From: Ianthella basta
Lineage: Eukaryota > Porifera > Demospongiae > Verongiida > Ianthellidae
DNA length: 64,000 nt
Assembly: GCA_964019415.1 (NCBI GenBank)
Contig: OZ025880.1
Span: 1,613,313-1,677,312, forward strand
Direction: 5' to 3'
Of the stretch, positions 1 through 11,561 are shown piece by piece (positions within the stretch are counted from its first letter, which is position 1; every line of letters begins with the position of its first letter). The position numbers and the translations under genes are program-made. The notes under the pieces were generated by a model. That model was not told where the DNA came from, searched no databases, and was given only the letters and a program-made list of their open reading frames with translations.

Positions 1-287
1 GTTGCCTGGTGGCTAGCTATGTACATACTTCTAGATGTGGCCACTACTACCTGAACACAAACACTGTCCCTATTCACTTTGAATTGCGAAACTATAGCTG
101 ACAGTCTTCGATTTCCATTTGATTATTCATTTGCCTGCATTGTCTATACTTTACTTTACTGATGTTGCTATGGTGACACCTCAGATGAATCCTCATTTCA
201 GATGCATTTCGGTAAAGCTCTAGTGACATCAGTGTCTGGTGATCCTCAGAGAGAGGAGGCAATCATTCCATATACATAGCAGAGGAA

Positions 288-290
<3 letters not shown>

Positions 291-321
<31 letters not shown>
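291..321. repeat. (GT)n microsatellite
   Basis: An uninterrupted run of about 15 TG dinucleotides. It is a simple repeat with no sign of function. Confidence 0.95.
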
Positions 322-323
<2 letters not shown>

Positions 324-370
324 TATGTATATAATATAGTCAATTGCAAGCAAAAAAGAGGGGGGAATGG

Positions 371-438
371 GTGAAGTAGGATTTGGACCCTGCACCATAG
401 GGATTGTCAGGCAACTGTGCTAAGGGCTGGGCTACTGC
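371..438 (-). repeat. tRNA-derived SINE-like relic
   Basis: Read on the minus strand, this segment resembles a degenerate tRNA: an A-box-like TAGCCCAGCCC, an anticodon-arm-like TTGCCTGACAATCC, and a B-box-like GGGTCCAAATCC, at spacing typical of tRNA-derived SINE heads. Arm pairing is imperfect, so a working tRNA is unlikely. No poly-A tail or target duplication was seen. A chance match is possible. Confidence 0.35.
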
Positions 439-2172
439 ATGGGTGTTGATTCCTGGTAATTGGTGCTGATTTGGTGCTATAATTATAGTATCCCCATTTA
501 TCACGGCCATCTTGAAGTGCAGTATGCAATCGTGCCCATGCCATGGGTCAGCTGGACCACCTGGGCATGGCTGCCACAGTTCATAGCTGTATGCGGCTTT
601 TTTGTTTCAATATCAGGCATCACTATGTTTCAGTATAAATGTGCAGTACATTCAGTATGCTCCTATGGGCATTTATATGTGATCTTTCAGCCCCCCTCCC
701 GCAAAACAAAGGTCTAATTGGAAAAAATAAATATTTGTTCTGCGCCAAATGATGAGAGTTTTAATATCGTGCCAAGCACACTTCCGCCAGGTCATCCCAC
801 GCTGCTGCCCCCATGCGCATTTTGGGTGCATTCCTTGTATGGCTTCACCTAGTATTTTGTAACTTGTACTGTATATATACCAGACTCCTGTGCCTGGCTT
901 GCCACAACCACAGGACAGCAGTGGCTATCCACACCATGTGGAAGGCGCGTTTTGGCACGTAGTGCCGGACTGAACTCTCTATACCCTGCTGGTCCTTAAC
1001 TGATTTGTATACTGTATATGTGAAGGACACATCATCTAAATCAACAGTTTTATGCGAATGTGTGGTTTGTTTGTGTATAGTGCTGCTTTGGGCCAGTTTG
1101 TGCCCTAGTGCCGTGTGGCACGATGCACTCAAATATTGATATACAACAACCACCTGATGCTACCATTCCATGGCACCACTTCCATGACACCACTACCACC
1201 ACCATGGATCACCATCACAGTGCAAGTTGCAGTCTGCACATGTAGTATGTGTGCAAGCGCTACTAAGAACAAGACCACCAGTGCAAGTTTCCAAGGGTAA
1301 CCACTCCGAGTGCAGGTAGAGTGTTTGTGCTATATATACCACCAGAAACATGGAGACGAGAGCATGCATGACTGCAGAATGCATGTACGTGAGACAATTC
1401 TTTAACATCTGCTTTTACTTTTATGACACTTATTTACTCTTTATTCTTAGACTACTTGGTGGCAATGAACAACCAAGCATGGTGCGCCATGGTAATAGAC
1501 CACCATACATGCGTGGTCGATTAATAACACCAAACTTAGTGGCTTAAATTATTTGGAACAATGAAAATCCGCCAATAACTACTGCATGCATGTATGCATT
1601 ATGATTTTCAGTCAGTGCAGAGCATGCATGCACTATGATTTTCAGTCAGTGCAGAGGTCAGCTGAATATGGTGATAATGACCATTCACAATAACGTGCAT
1701 GCACTACCTTGCAGCTGCAGCTGCACTCTACTTTAATTAAAGTTTACTTTGGTTGATACACTTCTACATTCAAGCTCTCACTCTCTCTCTCAAGCTGTAT
1801 TTAGTCATGTCAACTCGCTATAAGCAAGGCCAGAGGAGACAAATATGTCTTCGATCATTGTAACACCTGGCGTCTACTATCACGTAATGGTTGGTATTGT
1901 GTCACCTACACTTCGTCTCAGCCAGCTGCCCCACGTGTACGCGGTCGTTGAGGTAGCTATAGCTACGTAGGTTTGCGCACATCTGAAACGCCGCTACGTT
2001 CCCAGCACCAGCTGACTTCTCACGCGGAACTCCCGTACTAGGACAGGCGTTCCGCCGCACAGATTCGCAAGGGGAACTGAAATCCTAGAGGGGGACCTCC
2101 AGTCCTAGGACTCCAGTTCCGAGGGGAACTGATATCCTGTTACACCGGGAACAAGATGGGCGAGGAAATTAT

Positions 2173-2178
2173 CACGTG
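2173..2178. promoter_or_regulatory. CACGTG E-box in headless promoter
   Basis: Palindromic CACGTG inside the conserved TRIM-NHL upstream block. The same site lies 120-160 bp upstream of the start codon in the intact gene copies. Here no coding sequence follows, so it is probably a relic. Confidence 0.45.
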
Positions 2179-3414
2179 ACAACGATATGCACCATATCCT
2201 CTATGCATGACTGTGGTTCATAGATTTCCGGCCAGACCTATAGAATCTTGCATGCTGGACCAATAAGAAGCTAAGCTTGAGGGCATCTAAGTATTTGGCA
2301 GCTAATCAGCCTACACCATATAACTAGCTTGTTTCATGCCCATGCAGACCCACCTCAACAGTGCATTCGGGTCTGGGTATAACTATACGAGAGACTAAGC
2401 TACTGCTGTCAGAAATAGGCCAAAATTGATGCTTTCACTCATTACACATTTAACAGAATGGACCAATGATTGAATACTTGCTAGTGTTAACACAGTGTGT
2501 GTATAGCTGTAGCTCATATGGTGGAGATGGCCACTATCCTTAACTTGCACTACCAAACAACCCTGCCACATCAACTGACTGAGGTGTTGAGGAAAGTAAC
2601 TTCAGCAACTTGTGTGGTGAACAGTCGCACTGTGCATCACATCATGACATAATTAACCTGCCATGTAGCTGAGCAATACCCAGAGTCAGTCAACCACAAT
2701 AATGTAGCTATGACAAGGTGTGCATGTACATGAACTTCCAGTGATATTGTGTCTGTACCTGAGGCCAAAGATGACACTGTGAGTTGAGCTCAAGGACGAC
2801 CTTAACTGCATTGAGAGAACTCTCACTCCCTACATACAATTGCATATAGAATTAATAAAAAGTGATTGAAAAAGCCACAGTGCATGTACAAATGTATGTA
2901 TAGCTATGCATCTGAATAGCATGGTATAGGGTGTGATTAGTGTTGTGTGTGCATGTATATGATGACGTGATGTGTTGGCTCTGTGAACCGGCAATACATT
3001 GGGCAGTTCATATTTACTAGCTTCACTCCAAGAATTAAGGGGCGACAGATTTATTGAGTGACGTAAGCAACATGATCAATCATTGGATGCACAAACACAA
3101 CTCCAGCATCACATCTGATTGGTATGAAATGTTTTCAGCACATGTAACAAAGAATGATGTAAGGACATTAGCACTGTGCTCAATGTGCATGTGGATTCAG
3201 CATGGTCTGGATGAATGTAATTAAGCATATCTCACGTTCACACAACGTTGCATGCATGTGCCGTTGCAAGTCGCATATTAAAATTAGCTAGTGGAGATGA
3301 GCTGGGTCCACACAGTATGTGTACATGTTCACATTGTGATACACCAACTGCATGAACTGTGTTGATTTAATTTTACAATGGCTTACAAGTGCAACCAACA
3401 GAACAATTACAGCC

Positions 3415-3620
3415 TACCCTCCTGACCCCCAGTCCATCCCCTTGTCCCCATGCATGCACACATGTTCCCTAGATCTGTTCCCCTTGTCTCCCCACCGTAC
3501 AAGCCCCACCCACCTGTCCCACCCTGTGCACCTCCTATATAATACCAGTCCCCCCTCCTGTCCCCTGTCCCACCCACCTGACCCCCAGTCCATCCCCCTG
3601 CATGTCCCCCCTAGCTATAG
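3415..3620. repeat. C-rich degenerate minisatellite
   Basis: Imperfect repeats of CCACCTGTCCC / CCTGACCCCCAGTCC type, with C runs on the plus strand. Related tracts occur at 9990-10160, 15340-15545, 37380-38480 and, with G runs on the plus strand, at 22430-22870 and 55385-56600. The long open frames across it are a by-product of the repeat and not genes. Confidence 0.85.
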
Positions 3621-4732
3621 GGGTTTCCACCTTCTTGCAGACCCCTTGAGTGTTGTCCCATCCTTCCACCAATTGCAATTGTGTGCCAAACAACACTAGC
3701 ACCGTCGATCCCACCCCTCCTACCTTTAACATTGTCCTTTGAGTTTTCTTTGGTTGCTTTTCTGCGTTTATACTTATTTCCTATTTCCTTTTGAAATTTC
3801 TTGTCCTTTAATTAAAATTACACCTCAGTTCACAATACAGATCAAAATCCTTTACCATTATGAATACAAGTCTCTCTAAATTTTCATCTTGTCTAGCTGT
3901 ATGGACCTGGGGACCCTCTTAGGGTTTGGGCCCGTCCCCTAGGGGTAATCTAGGAGGAAAGGTATAGTCAGAAATAGGAGATTAGGATCAAAGGACATGG
4001 GCAGGCCTAGCCAAGTACCAACAGTACATAGCTAGCTAGAAGCTGGCTTCCTGGTCTTTGTATAGGGGTGTAGTCATGGGTACATGGAAGCAGGACTCTT
4101 TGGAGTCCTGCAAGGCTAGGCTGAACGGAGAGGTAAGGCTTTAACTATTGTTGCAGACTGCACAAGTTGATGTATTAGACTTGACCTGACCCTTCCATGC
4201 GCCGAGGGGTCACGCAAAAACTCACTATGTACTGTGCTGATCATGAGTGGCATGGAGTTGTGCCAAGTTAACATGATGATATTGTATGCAACTTGCATGT
4301 GCCACAAACCATGCATGCAAGTGCGGTTTAGGCAATGTAATTATTTTACTATAATTCATCGATTCTCTGTTTGTTTGTGTTTGTTTGTCGCTTAAAAAAT
4401 CTGCACTGCTCAAGGGGCCACCATGAAATTCTCCATATACTGGTTGCAATGGGCTGGGATACCCACCATGCATGCAGTAAAATAGACAAGCCATGCATAA
4501 TATGACTAGCTATAGTCAGCGTATGACTGTATAGATAGCGCACATGCGGCTAGTTGGGGCACTGCAGCTGGCATCAGAACATAGTATAATGTATAATATG
4601 GTAGCTGCATCATAAAATCATGCCATCAATCCACATTAAACAGCAAAACATTAAATGGAGAGTATAATAATCGTACAAACAGAATAATGTCAAATTAAGT
4701 AATAACGCAAAATCAATGTTTAGTACATTAAC

Positions 4733-7048
4733 TCAATATACCTGGACACACAAACTACTCCAGCATGCAACAAGTAAGTCTCCTCTTACATCTACTGCCA
4801 GTCCTACAGGTTTTTTAGCACAAGGAAAAGATGATACCAATGTCCCATCTTGGTCGAATATGGCAACACGATGGTTGTCATGGTCTGCCACCAACACATG
4901 TTTGTCATTACTCAGTTGCAGTTGGAGTTGACGGTTGAGTTGTCCTTTACCAAACTCCCTGATGTACACCCCCTGGAGAGTGAGTACTTGAACTCGGCCA
5001 TTTAATTGATCGGAGACATACAACTCTCCATCAGGCAAGACAGCCACACCAGTTGGACCACTGAATTGTCCTGGACCACTGCCTTGTGACCCAATGGTGC
5101 GAACAAACTGACCATCTTCACTGAAGACTAGCACACGATTGTTGCCAGTGTCTGCTACATAAACCTCTCCATTGTATACAGTTACATCCCAGGGAGTAGC
5201 AAATGCTCTACAACCAATTCGTCTCACGAATGCTCCATCAGTGGTCATCACATCAACTCCATTGTTATTGGCAACATACAGAAGGCCTTCTGCAGAGATG
5301 GCAACACTCATTGGGCTCCGGAGCTGACCATTCCCTGCTCCTTGTTGGCCAAAGCACTTGACGTACTTCCTCGCAGCATCAAACACATGGATTTTGTGAT
5401 GGCTGTAGTCTGATACAAATATGCAACCATTGTGTGCGACAGCCACACCCCCAAGACTGCCTGGTTGCTGAGAGAATTGAAGAGTCCCCCTACAAGCACA
5501 CAGTGTTTTGACGTCCCTCGTCAGCAATCGCACATCAGTCACTGAGTGGAGTTCCACCACAAATGGACTGCCCCGGATGTGAACCCCATTCACTAGCACT
5601 GACAGCTCACACTCTCCAGTGTATGTGAGGTCAAAGGTCACCTTGTACTGACCATTCTCCTCATCATTGACGGCTGCCTTGATGGACGGTCCTGGGATTG
5701 GAGGTCTGGGGCGGAGGAAAGCCTGAACACTCTCCCCACCAACGCTGCAGGGGGTCTTCTCACCGTCGGCTGTGGTCAGTGTGAACACAATGGGATCATT
5801 GACCGAGCACCAGTGAACCTTGTCTGGTGCTGGCTCCAGAGTGCTGTTAGCTGGACACGCCCCCACCTCAACACACGCAAACCCTTCAATGGCCGCCTGC
5901 AGTGCTGCCTCGTGCTTTGGCAGAAACTTCATCACACGTGACATAACAGCTCCACTCCTGCGGTGTGGCTGTCCTGCATCCACCACCCTGCGGTAGGAGA
6001 TGACCTCGTGTGGACTGCCCTCAGTTGAGAGAAAGGACAGCATTGCCTGCTTGTTGCTCAGGGTGTCTTCCTTGTGACGATGCAAGTGAATGGTGTCAGC
6101 GACGTTTCCTTTCCTGGTCTCTGACACAGACCTGATCTTGTCACAAAGTTGCTCCTCACGGCGGTCCAGCATGGCACGATAGGCTTGAAATGATTGTCGA
6201 GTATCTCGAAGTGCTTCCTCTCTCTTCCTCTCCACCTCAGTGCCCCACCTTTCTGCTGTCTCCCGGGCAACCCTGCACTGTTCCTTGTCACAAGCGGTAA
6301 CCTTCTGAGCCAGCTCCATTGCATGTTGGTGCTGAGGGGGGAGGGGCACCTCTGCACTGAGGTAGGCGGGGCAGTGGGGGGAGTCCTTGGACACAGTGCA
6401 GGCTTGGCACATTAGGAGGTCACACACTTCACAGTGGTACTTGAACATCTCCCCTTTGTGACGAGGGCAGTGCAGGGGAACTGCCTTGCAAAGGTGAGCT
6501 GCATCACACTCTTCACTTCCTGAGCGAATAGCTTCTACAGACTTCACATCATGCTTGCCTGTCACGCTCTCCATCCATTTGTGGCTTATTTCACAAGTGT
6601 TACAATAAAAGAAGCCACAAGTGGAGCAGAAAACGTTTGCTTCACCCCCTGGAGCATTGCACTGTGGATGCCCACAGGCGATTCTTTCTTCACCGGCCAC
6701 CTTCCGTACGATCTTCCTGCCTTCCACGTACCTGCCAACAGTGGCGCACTGCACAGGGACGCACTCTCTCGCCCTCTTCTCGCAGCGGGGAAGGTCGACG
6801 ACGTCAGGCTGCCGCCAAGTGGTGGAGCAGTCTCCGCAGTTCGGAGCGGGACACTTCAGACGGCCGTCTTCCCTGACCGCCTTAGGAAGACACTCCCTGC
6901 AGACACAGTGAAGGCAGGCCAACAGGTGAGGGTCCTTCAGTTCTCCGCCACATTGGACGCACGTCACCGGCGGCTCCCACTGGGACGGGGCTGGAGAAGA
7001 TCTAGAGACGGTCTTCGGCTTCGAAACTTCTTCAGGAGGGGAGGCCAT
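4733..7048 (-). CDS. TRIM-NHL protein, copy 1 (intact, 771 aa)
   Basis: Single-exon gene for a TRIM-NHL family protein, expected to act as a RING E3 ubiquitin ligase with an RNA- or protein-binding propeller. Domain order: RING at residues 30-74 (C30, C33, C45, H47, C50, C53, C66, C71); cysteine-rich B-box1-like region 125-167; B-box2 194-225; coiled coil about 236-345; filamin/Ig-like domain 418-500; six NHL blades 528-771. I chose the ATG at 7048 (start MASPPE) because it is shared by all complete copies. The frame stays open another 72 codons upstream, but that extension is not conserved and matches the 5' flank of other copies. No introns, frameshifts or lost zinc ligands are seen. Of the known TRIM-NHL groups it resembles the filamin-containing TRIM2/3/71 type. 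The RNA-binding role is inferred from the family. Confidence 0.93.
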   Translation of the reverse strand: MASPPEEVSKPKTVSRSSPAPSQWEPPVTCVQCGGELKDPHLLACLHCVCRECLPKAVREDGRLKCPAPNCGDCSTTWRQPDVVDLPRCEKRARECVPVQCATVGRYVEGRKIVRKVAGEERIACGHPQCNAPGGEANVFCSTCGFFYCNTCEISHKWMESVTGKHDVKSVEAIRSGSEECDAAHLCKAVPLHCPRHKGEMFKYHCEVCDLLMCQACTVSKDSPHCPAYLSAEVPLPPQHQHAMELAQKVTACDKEQCRVARETAERWGTEVERKREEALRDTRQSFQAYRAMLDRREEQLCDKIRSVSETRKGNVADTIHLHRHKEDTLSNKQAMLSFLSTEGSPHEVISYRRVVDAGQPHRRSGAVMSRVMKFLPKHEAALQAAIEGFACVEVGACPANSTLEPAPDKVHWCSVNDPIVFTLTTADGEKTPCSVGGESVQAFLRPRPPIPGPSIKAAVNDEENGQYKVTFDLTYTGECELSVLVNGVHIRGSPFVVELHSVTDVRLLTRDVKTLCACRGTLQFSQQPGSLGGVAVAHNGCIFVSDYSHHKIHVFDAARKYVKCFGQQGAGNGQLRSPMSVAISAEGLLYVANNNGVDVMTTDGAFVRRIGCRAFATPWDVTVYNGEVYVADTGNNRVLVFSEDGQFVRTIGSQGSGPGQFSGPTGVAVLPDGELYVSDQLNGRVQVLTLQGVYIREFGKGQLNRQLQLQLSNDKHVLVADHDNHRVAIFDQDGTLVSSFPCAKKPVGLAVDVRGDLLVACWSSLCVQVY

Positions 7049-7059
7049 AGCTAGTTTGC

Positions 7060-7262
7060 TGTTCAAGACAGTTATGGGTGTTCTGTAGCAAAGTCGCCTT
7101 CGACTCGAGAGTGGGCTGCCAGAGGGGGAGGCAAATTCCAAACCAGGAACAAGATAGGGCGAGGACGAAAGTATATCACGTGACATCAATGTGCAAAACT
7201 TATCCTCCTTATGCATGACTGTGGTGCATAGATTTCGGGCGCGGCCAGAACTAGAATCTTGC
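7060..7262 (-). promoter_or_regulatory. Conserved TRIM-NHL upstream block with CACGTG (7177-7182)
   Basis: About 200 bp immediately upstream of the start codon, strongly conserved among all TRIM-NHL copies. It contains GGAACAAGAT...GGCGAGGA, TATCACGTGACATCA and CTAGAATCTTGCATGC. The E-box/USF-type CACGTG lies about 130 bp upstream of the ATG. Conservation across copies suggests the proximal promoter and 5' UTR. No transcript evidence is available. Confidence 0.6.
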
Positions 7263-7418
7263 ATGCTTGCCCAGTAAGGAGCATCTAATGATTTGGCAGG
7301 GGTATATATAGATATTCAGCCTACATTGCATAGATATAGCTACAGGTAGCTAGCTTGCTAGCTAGTGTCGTAGCTAGCTACCTTGACCCACCCTGGCGGC
7401 ACATGTGGGTCAGATCTA

Positions 7419-7560
7419 GAGGGGGAGGCAAATCTCAAATTCCATGAACAAGATAGGCGAGGAAAGTATATCACGTGACATCAATATGCAAACCATATCC
7501 TCCTTATGCATGACTGTGGATAAATTTCCGACCAGAACTATAGAATCTTGCATGCTGGAC
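7419..7560 (-). repeat. Tandem duplicate of the TRIM-NHL upstream block (CACGTG at 7472-7477)
   Basis: This segment repeats the block at 7123-7262: GGGAGGCAAA, GAACAAGATAGGCGAGG, TATATCACGTGACATCAAT, TTATGCATGACTGTGG, AGAATCTTGCATGCT. It lies about 300 bp further upstream. The first intact TRIM-NHL copy thus has two promoter-like blocks in tandem, which other copies lack. Confidence 0.65.
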
Positions 7561-9489
7561 CAATAAGAAACATCTAATGATTTGGCATGCAGGGGTGTAT
7601 ATTATAGCTATTCAGCTTACATTGCATAGATATAGTTACAGGTAGCTAGCTAGCTAGTCTCGTATATAACTGGCTACCCAGAGCTACCCACCCTGGCGCC
7701 GCATCCACCACGGTCTGGGTACGAGAGACTAAGCTACTGCTGTCAGAAATGGGCCAAAATTGATACATTCACTCATTACACATTTAACAGAATCTGTACT
7801 ATATGAAGTGCTTGTGAATCAATTACTTTCCTCAGTGGATCAAAGAGATCAAAACACTGATAGCTAACCTCCAGTGGAGGCACACGGTTATGATAGTCTT
7901 GGCACTAGCTCTCGCTCTTTGTCACATGTGCATTGAGTAAGCACAGTAGAGAACTAGTACATGTGTACATGATGCAGGGCTACATTGAAATGTGTAGCAC
8001 TTGTCAATTTAAGTCTAAATATGACAGTATTGATGGTATATAACTAAGCTAATTTCACACTTGTTCCTTGTAGGTAATGTGCGTGTTAGCTATGAGAGTG
8101 TGGCATTAATTGGTATGACTTTGTTGTACTTGTTTAATTGTAACATTATTTGCACAGTTAGTATTGATTTGAATGCATATTGTCTTTAAATAATTCCCAT
8201 ACTATGTACAGTATGTAGCTATATAGAATGGACTGATGACTGAATGCTTGCTAATGTTAACACTGTGTGTGTCTATAGTTGCAGCTCACATGGACGTCAG
8301 GGGAAGTGCATGCATGGTGGAGACAGCTGCTACTTCGCACTGCCAAGCAACCCTGCCACATGTACATCAACTGACTGTGGTACAGTACCACAGTCAGTTG
8401 ATGTATGTGTGGCACTACTGGTACACGAGGAAAGCGAGTTCACCTGTGTGGTGAACAGTCACACTCTGTGTCAACTCACTGGCATTGTGAGTTGCTGAGC
8501 TCAATTTAAGGGTGACCTTAACTGCATTGAGAGAACTCTCGCTCCCTACATGTATTTGTATGGAATGAATGAAAGGTGATCGAAAAAGCCACAGTGCATG
8601 TACAAATGTATGTATAACTATGCATCTGTATTGCATGGTATAAGGTGTGATTTCAGTAATACTAGTGTTGTGTGTGTGTGTGTGTATCTTTATATGATAA
8701 CATGATGTATTGGCTCTATTATCTTGCAATACGAGGAGACTCACTTTATATATATATAGGCAGCTCAAATTTACAAGCTTCACTCCATGCAAGGCGGAGT
8801 GACAGATTTGATGCATGCAGGCAACACCGCAATCATTGGATGGACAAACAACTCTGACATCATATACCTGATTGCATGGTAGTAGGTTTTCAGCACCTAA
8901 CATGTAACAGAGAATGATGTAATATAAGGACATTAGCACATGTGTTCAAATGTGCATGTGGATTCGGCATGGTCTGGATGAATATATACAAATAATTTCT
9001 AGCACATCCCATGTTCATGCACTCATCATTGTGGCTGTGTCCTGCTGCAAGTGCATGCATGGCATGTGCACGGTAGTTAGCAGAGATGAGCTGGGTCCAC
9101 ACACCAATTGAACTGTGCTGATTTAATACAATGGCTTATGTTGCAAGTTCAACCAATGGAACAATTACAGCTAAATACTGTACAATACAGGCTATGGACT
9201 AGTGCACCAAAGTAACCAAACTGCCAGTAATCACACTGTACTGTGTGGGTCTTGTAGAACGGGACTCCAAACATCCTATTCATTGCAACAAATGATCTCA
9301 TCTCCTCAGCCTAGCTAAAACTGACAGCACACATAGTCAGGCCTGCTGTGACCATCCCAACAAGCGCCCAGGGGGCGGGTTACGTGGGATGGTCTAGCAA
9401 GCCAGACTAACAGCACACACTGTTCTGAGTTGTGTGTGTACATACCTCTCTGTGTGTATCTATCCATAACCATATTCATAACTTCGTAC
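7561..9489 (-). repeat. Conserved inter-gene flank of the duplicated unit
   Basis: About 1.9 kb between the TRIM upstream block and the first mannosidase exon relic. Recognisable blocks recur in every unit: GTCAGAAATRGGCCAAAATTGATACATTCACTCATTA-type sequence near 7740, an E-box-free GATGCAGGGCTACA site near 7974, and CTGCATTGAGAGAACTCTC near 8530. The last block is flanked by AG and GT dinucleotides and could be a 3' exon of the mannosidase gene, but the reading frame differs between copies, so I leave it uncalled. Near 7974 this unit has the empty site of the MITE present at 28684, 34839 and 52720. Confidence 0.5.
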
Positions 9490-9572
9490 CATTGCTGAAG
9501 AGACCAATCCTGACTGGATCTTGCATGACTGAAGGGTCATTACCTCGAGTGTCATTCAGAAGAGGGAGCCTC
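9490..9572 (-). pseudogene. Alpha-mannosidase-like exon relic (RLPLLND exon)
   Basis: An isolated 83-bp exon with AG acceptor (CATAG) and GT donor (GTACGA), encoding a segment with PLLNDTRGNDPSV. This corresponds to the conserved LLxDDxRGxxEP-type segment near the C-terminal beta domain of GH38 alpha-mannosidases. The same exon occurs at 30445-30527, 36688-36772 and 54213-54295. No upstream mannosidase exon is present in this unit, so it cannot make a protein by itself. Confidence 0.6.
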
Positions 9573-10173
9573 CTATGTATAGACACACATGGAGGATGTG
9601 TGTCACTTTTATCATCTGCTACATATTAACAAGCAGATCTGAATATATATATGTACATACACAGTGTGATGGAGGTGTACTTCCTGTATAGGCTGTTTTG
9701 AAGGGAATATGTACAGAGCCTTCTTTGTTCCGATGTAGAAGAACTCTCCTCAAAGGCTATAAACTGCACTGCATGTACGTACCCTAGGCCAATTGTCATG
9801 TGGCATAGCATTACATTCTGTATCATCAGGCTCTATATCTCCGTGCATCTTCCCTACATACTGTGCTGTGCAAAGGAAGCTGACACCCTCACCCACACTC
9901 CACCATGCACTAGCCAGTCCTCACATGACTATAGCAGTCCAGTGCACCCTTCTTATATAATATAGTTAACTATTTTGTGGGAGAACACTGCTGTCCCCCC
10001 ACTTGTAACATAACATCCATGCACCTGTCCCCCACACCTGTTCATCCACTTGTCCCCCTGTCCCCCCCATCCCTCACCTGTCCCCATGCATGCACACCTG
10101 TGTATACCCCCTGTCTCACCCATGCATGCACCTGTCCTTCCATCCCCTTATAATAACCTGCATGCATACATAT
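9573..10173. other. Intergenic with C-rich tract
   Basis: No gene seen. About 9990-10160 is a C-rich CACCTGTCCCC-type tract. The left part (9600-9830) resembles 37190-37290 in another unit, so it belongs to the duplicated flank. Confidence 0.5.
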
Positions 10174-11160
10174 CAGGGGCGTAGGAACACTTTGAAAACT
10201 AGGGGGGCCGAAGATAGCAGGTACATGAGAGGTAGATTTGCGAGCGAAGCGAGCGAAAAAATTTTTGAGGCTAATTAAATTTAGTAGGGAAATGAGAGTG
10301 CGAACCTCACGAGCTCAGTTACAGATCTGCATACTCCTCTATTATATAGTAATTTACATTTCATTAACAGCTATGATGCCAAAAGCAATGCCACCTGTTG
10401 GTTGCATTGCTTTTTCTTCTCTTTGCTGGCTTTTCCAGAAAACTTAGGAGAGATTGCTGAGACAAACAAATATTATAGCGCGGTAGGATATTATATTCAT
10501 ACTAGCAGAGTGGCCCGCCTTTGGCGAGCTACGGCACCCAATGCCTGTACCCCGATGCTCTCAGCAACCATGCTACTGCTACGGCTAAAAATATAATGAT
10601 TATCGGTTTAAATTCGAACGTAGGACAGCGAATCAACTGGTAAAAACCGAAAATCGATGATAACAATAATTAGAAAATGGCCGTCGTCCGCGAAGGAAAA
10701 AGCGGAAATGGACGAATAACTCTCTGTCAACCGCAAGACGAGCGACGTCAACCCCGCTATAACCTGATCCCCGATGCCCCCAGCAACCACAGCGAGTTTG
10801 AGGGCGACGGAGCAAGAAACGCGCGCGCGTATCGCGAACACACACACACACACACAGACACGGTCGGCTCTATATATTAGATTCAGGTAATGTGTCAATT
10901 GCGCAACCAATAAAATGGCTTCCAAGCAAGCCACTAAACCAGAATTTTGAACAACAGGTTTTGTTGGATATAGATCCGAACGAAAATGCTGCGGACTCTT
11001 TCTGTATACTTTGGTGAGATGGCCTGAGCATTTGCTAGCATTTACTAATCAAAGATTGCAGAGGTGAGACAGGGCTAAACATCTATGGGGGCCTGGTCCC
11101 CCCCTTGTGAAATCTGGGGGGGCCATGGCCCCCACGGCCCCCATGGTTCCTACGCCTATG
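10174..11160. mobile_element. Probable non-autonomous hAT-like DNA transposon
   Basis: A 987-bp block bounded by imperfect inverted termini: left CAGGGGCGTAGGAAC and, as reverse complement of the right end, CATAGGCGTAGGAAC. CAGGGGCGTA-type ends are common in hAT elements. Directly outside lies only a 5-bp CATAT repeat, not the expected 8-bp target duplication, so the class is uncertain. The interior has a GCGAGCGAAGCGAGCG stretch, a short CA run near 10840 and G/C runs (GGGGGGGCCATGG) near the right end. No transposase frame was found. Confidence 0.5.
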
Positions 11161-11470
11161 CATATGTCCCCTCACCTATAATGTGACTGTTCTACCCACC
11201 TTTCTCCCACAGGTTCCCCATGTCCCCATACCTGCATGTTTTCCTTGTCCCGGCCCACACCCATCCTCCCCATCTGCCCCATACATGTCTCAGCCACCTG
11301 TCCCCCCATGCACTAGCTTGTCCCTCTAGCCGTCCCTTCACTATATTAGCTGGAGGTTTGCGCAGGTTGGAAGTATGCATGTAATATATATATATAAATC
11401 TCTCACCCCCGTCCCCGCCTGTCCCAACATCTGTTCCCTATATATGTTACGCGATCTGATTGAGTGCATG

Positions 11471-11476
11471 TTTATT
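11471..11476 (-). terminator. Poly(A) signal AATAAA downstream of TRIM-NHL copy 2
   Basis: TTTATT on the plus strand (AATAAA on the gene strand), about 90 bp after the stop codon at 11562. The same TGTTTATTAT context recurs downstream of the copies ending at 31894 and 39631, which supports a conserved 3' end signal. Confidence 0.5.
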
Positions 11477-11561
11477 ATACAGTACACACATGTCATAATA
11501 TCAATTGAAACAAGAACCAAAAGAGAGAGAGCACATAATATAAACAGAATGTCATGCAACT

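Larger units (their letters stand above)
1..2140. other. Unassigned intergenic DNA
   Basis: I see no convincing gene here; the open frames are short and lack recognisable domains. It holds a GT microsatellite, a tRNA-like SINE relic, and around 1130-1300 a CAC-rich stretch with GTGCAAGTT-type motifs that looks like a diverged relative of the large repeats at the right end of the window. Around 1585-1660 a short GATTTTCAGTCAGTGCAGAG segment is repeated in tandem. From about 1900 to 2147 the DNA is unique in the window and more GC-rich. Confidence 0.5.
2148..4731. repeat. Segmental duplication, copy 1 (headless TRIM-NHL promoter, flank and C-rich block)
   Basis: This block is colinear and highly similar to about 14056-17081. 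It starts with the proximal promoter sequence of the TRIM-NHL genes (GGGAACAAGATGGGCGAGG then ATCACGTGAC) but no TRIM coding region follows on the minus strand. It then holds the flank found upstream of every TRIM copy, a C-rich minisatellite (3415-3620), and unique DNA leading into the 3' end of the first intact TRIM-NHL gene. At 4608-4622 it carries the empty target site of the ribozyme-bearing insertion found in the paralogous copy. Confidence 0.8.

Noticed and set aside
6551..7054. Plus-strand frames opposite the TRIM-NHL 5' ends (repeated in each copy)
   Set aside because: They are antisense shadows of the RING/B-box coding region, kept open by codon bias and copied with the gene.
8415..8939. 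174-codon minus-strand frame in the unit flank
   Set aside because: The matching regions in the other units break this frame with stops and indels. Only short blocks are conserved, so it is not a single coding exon.
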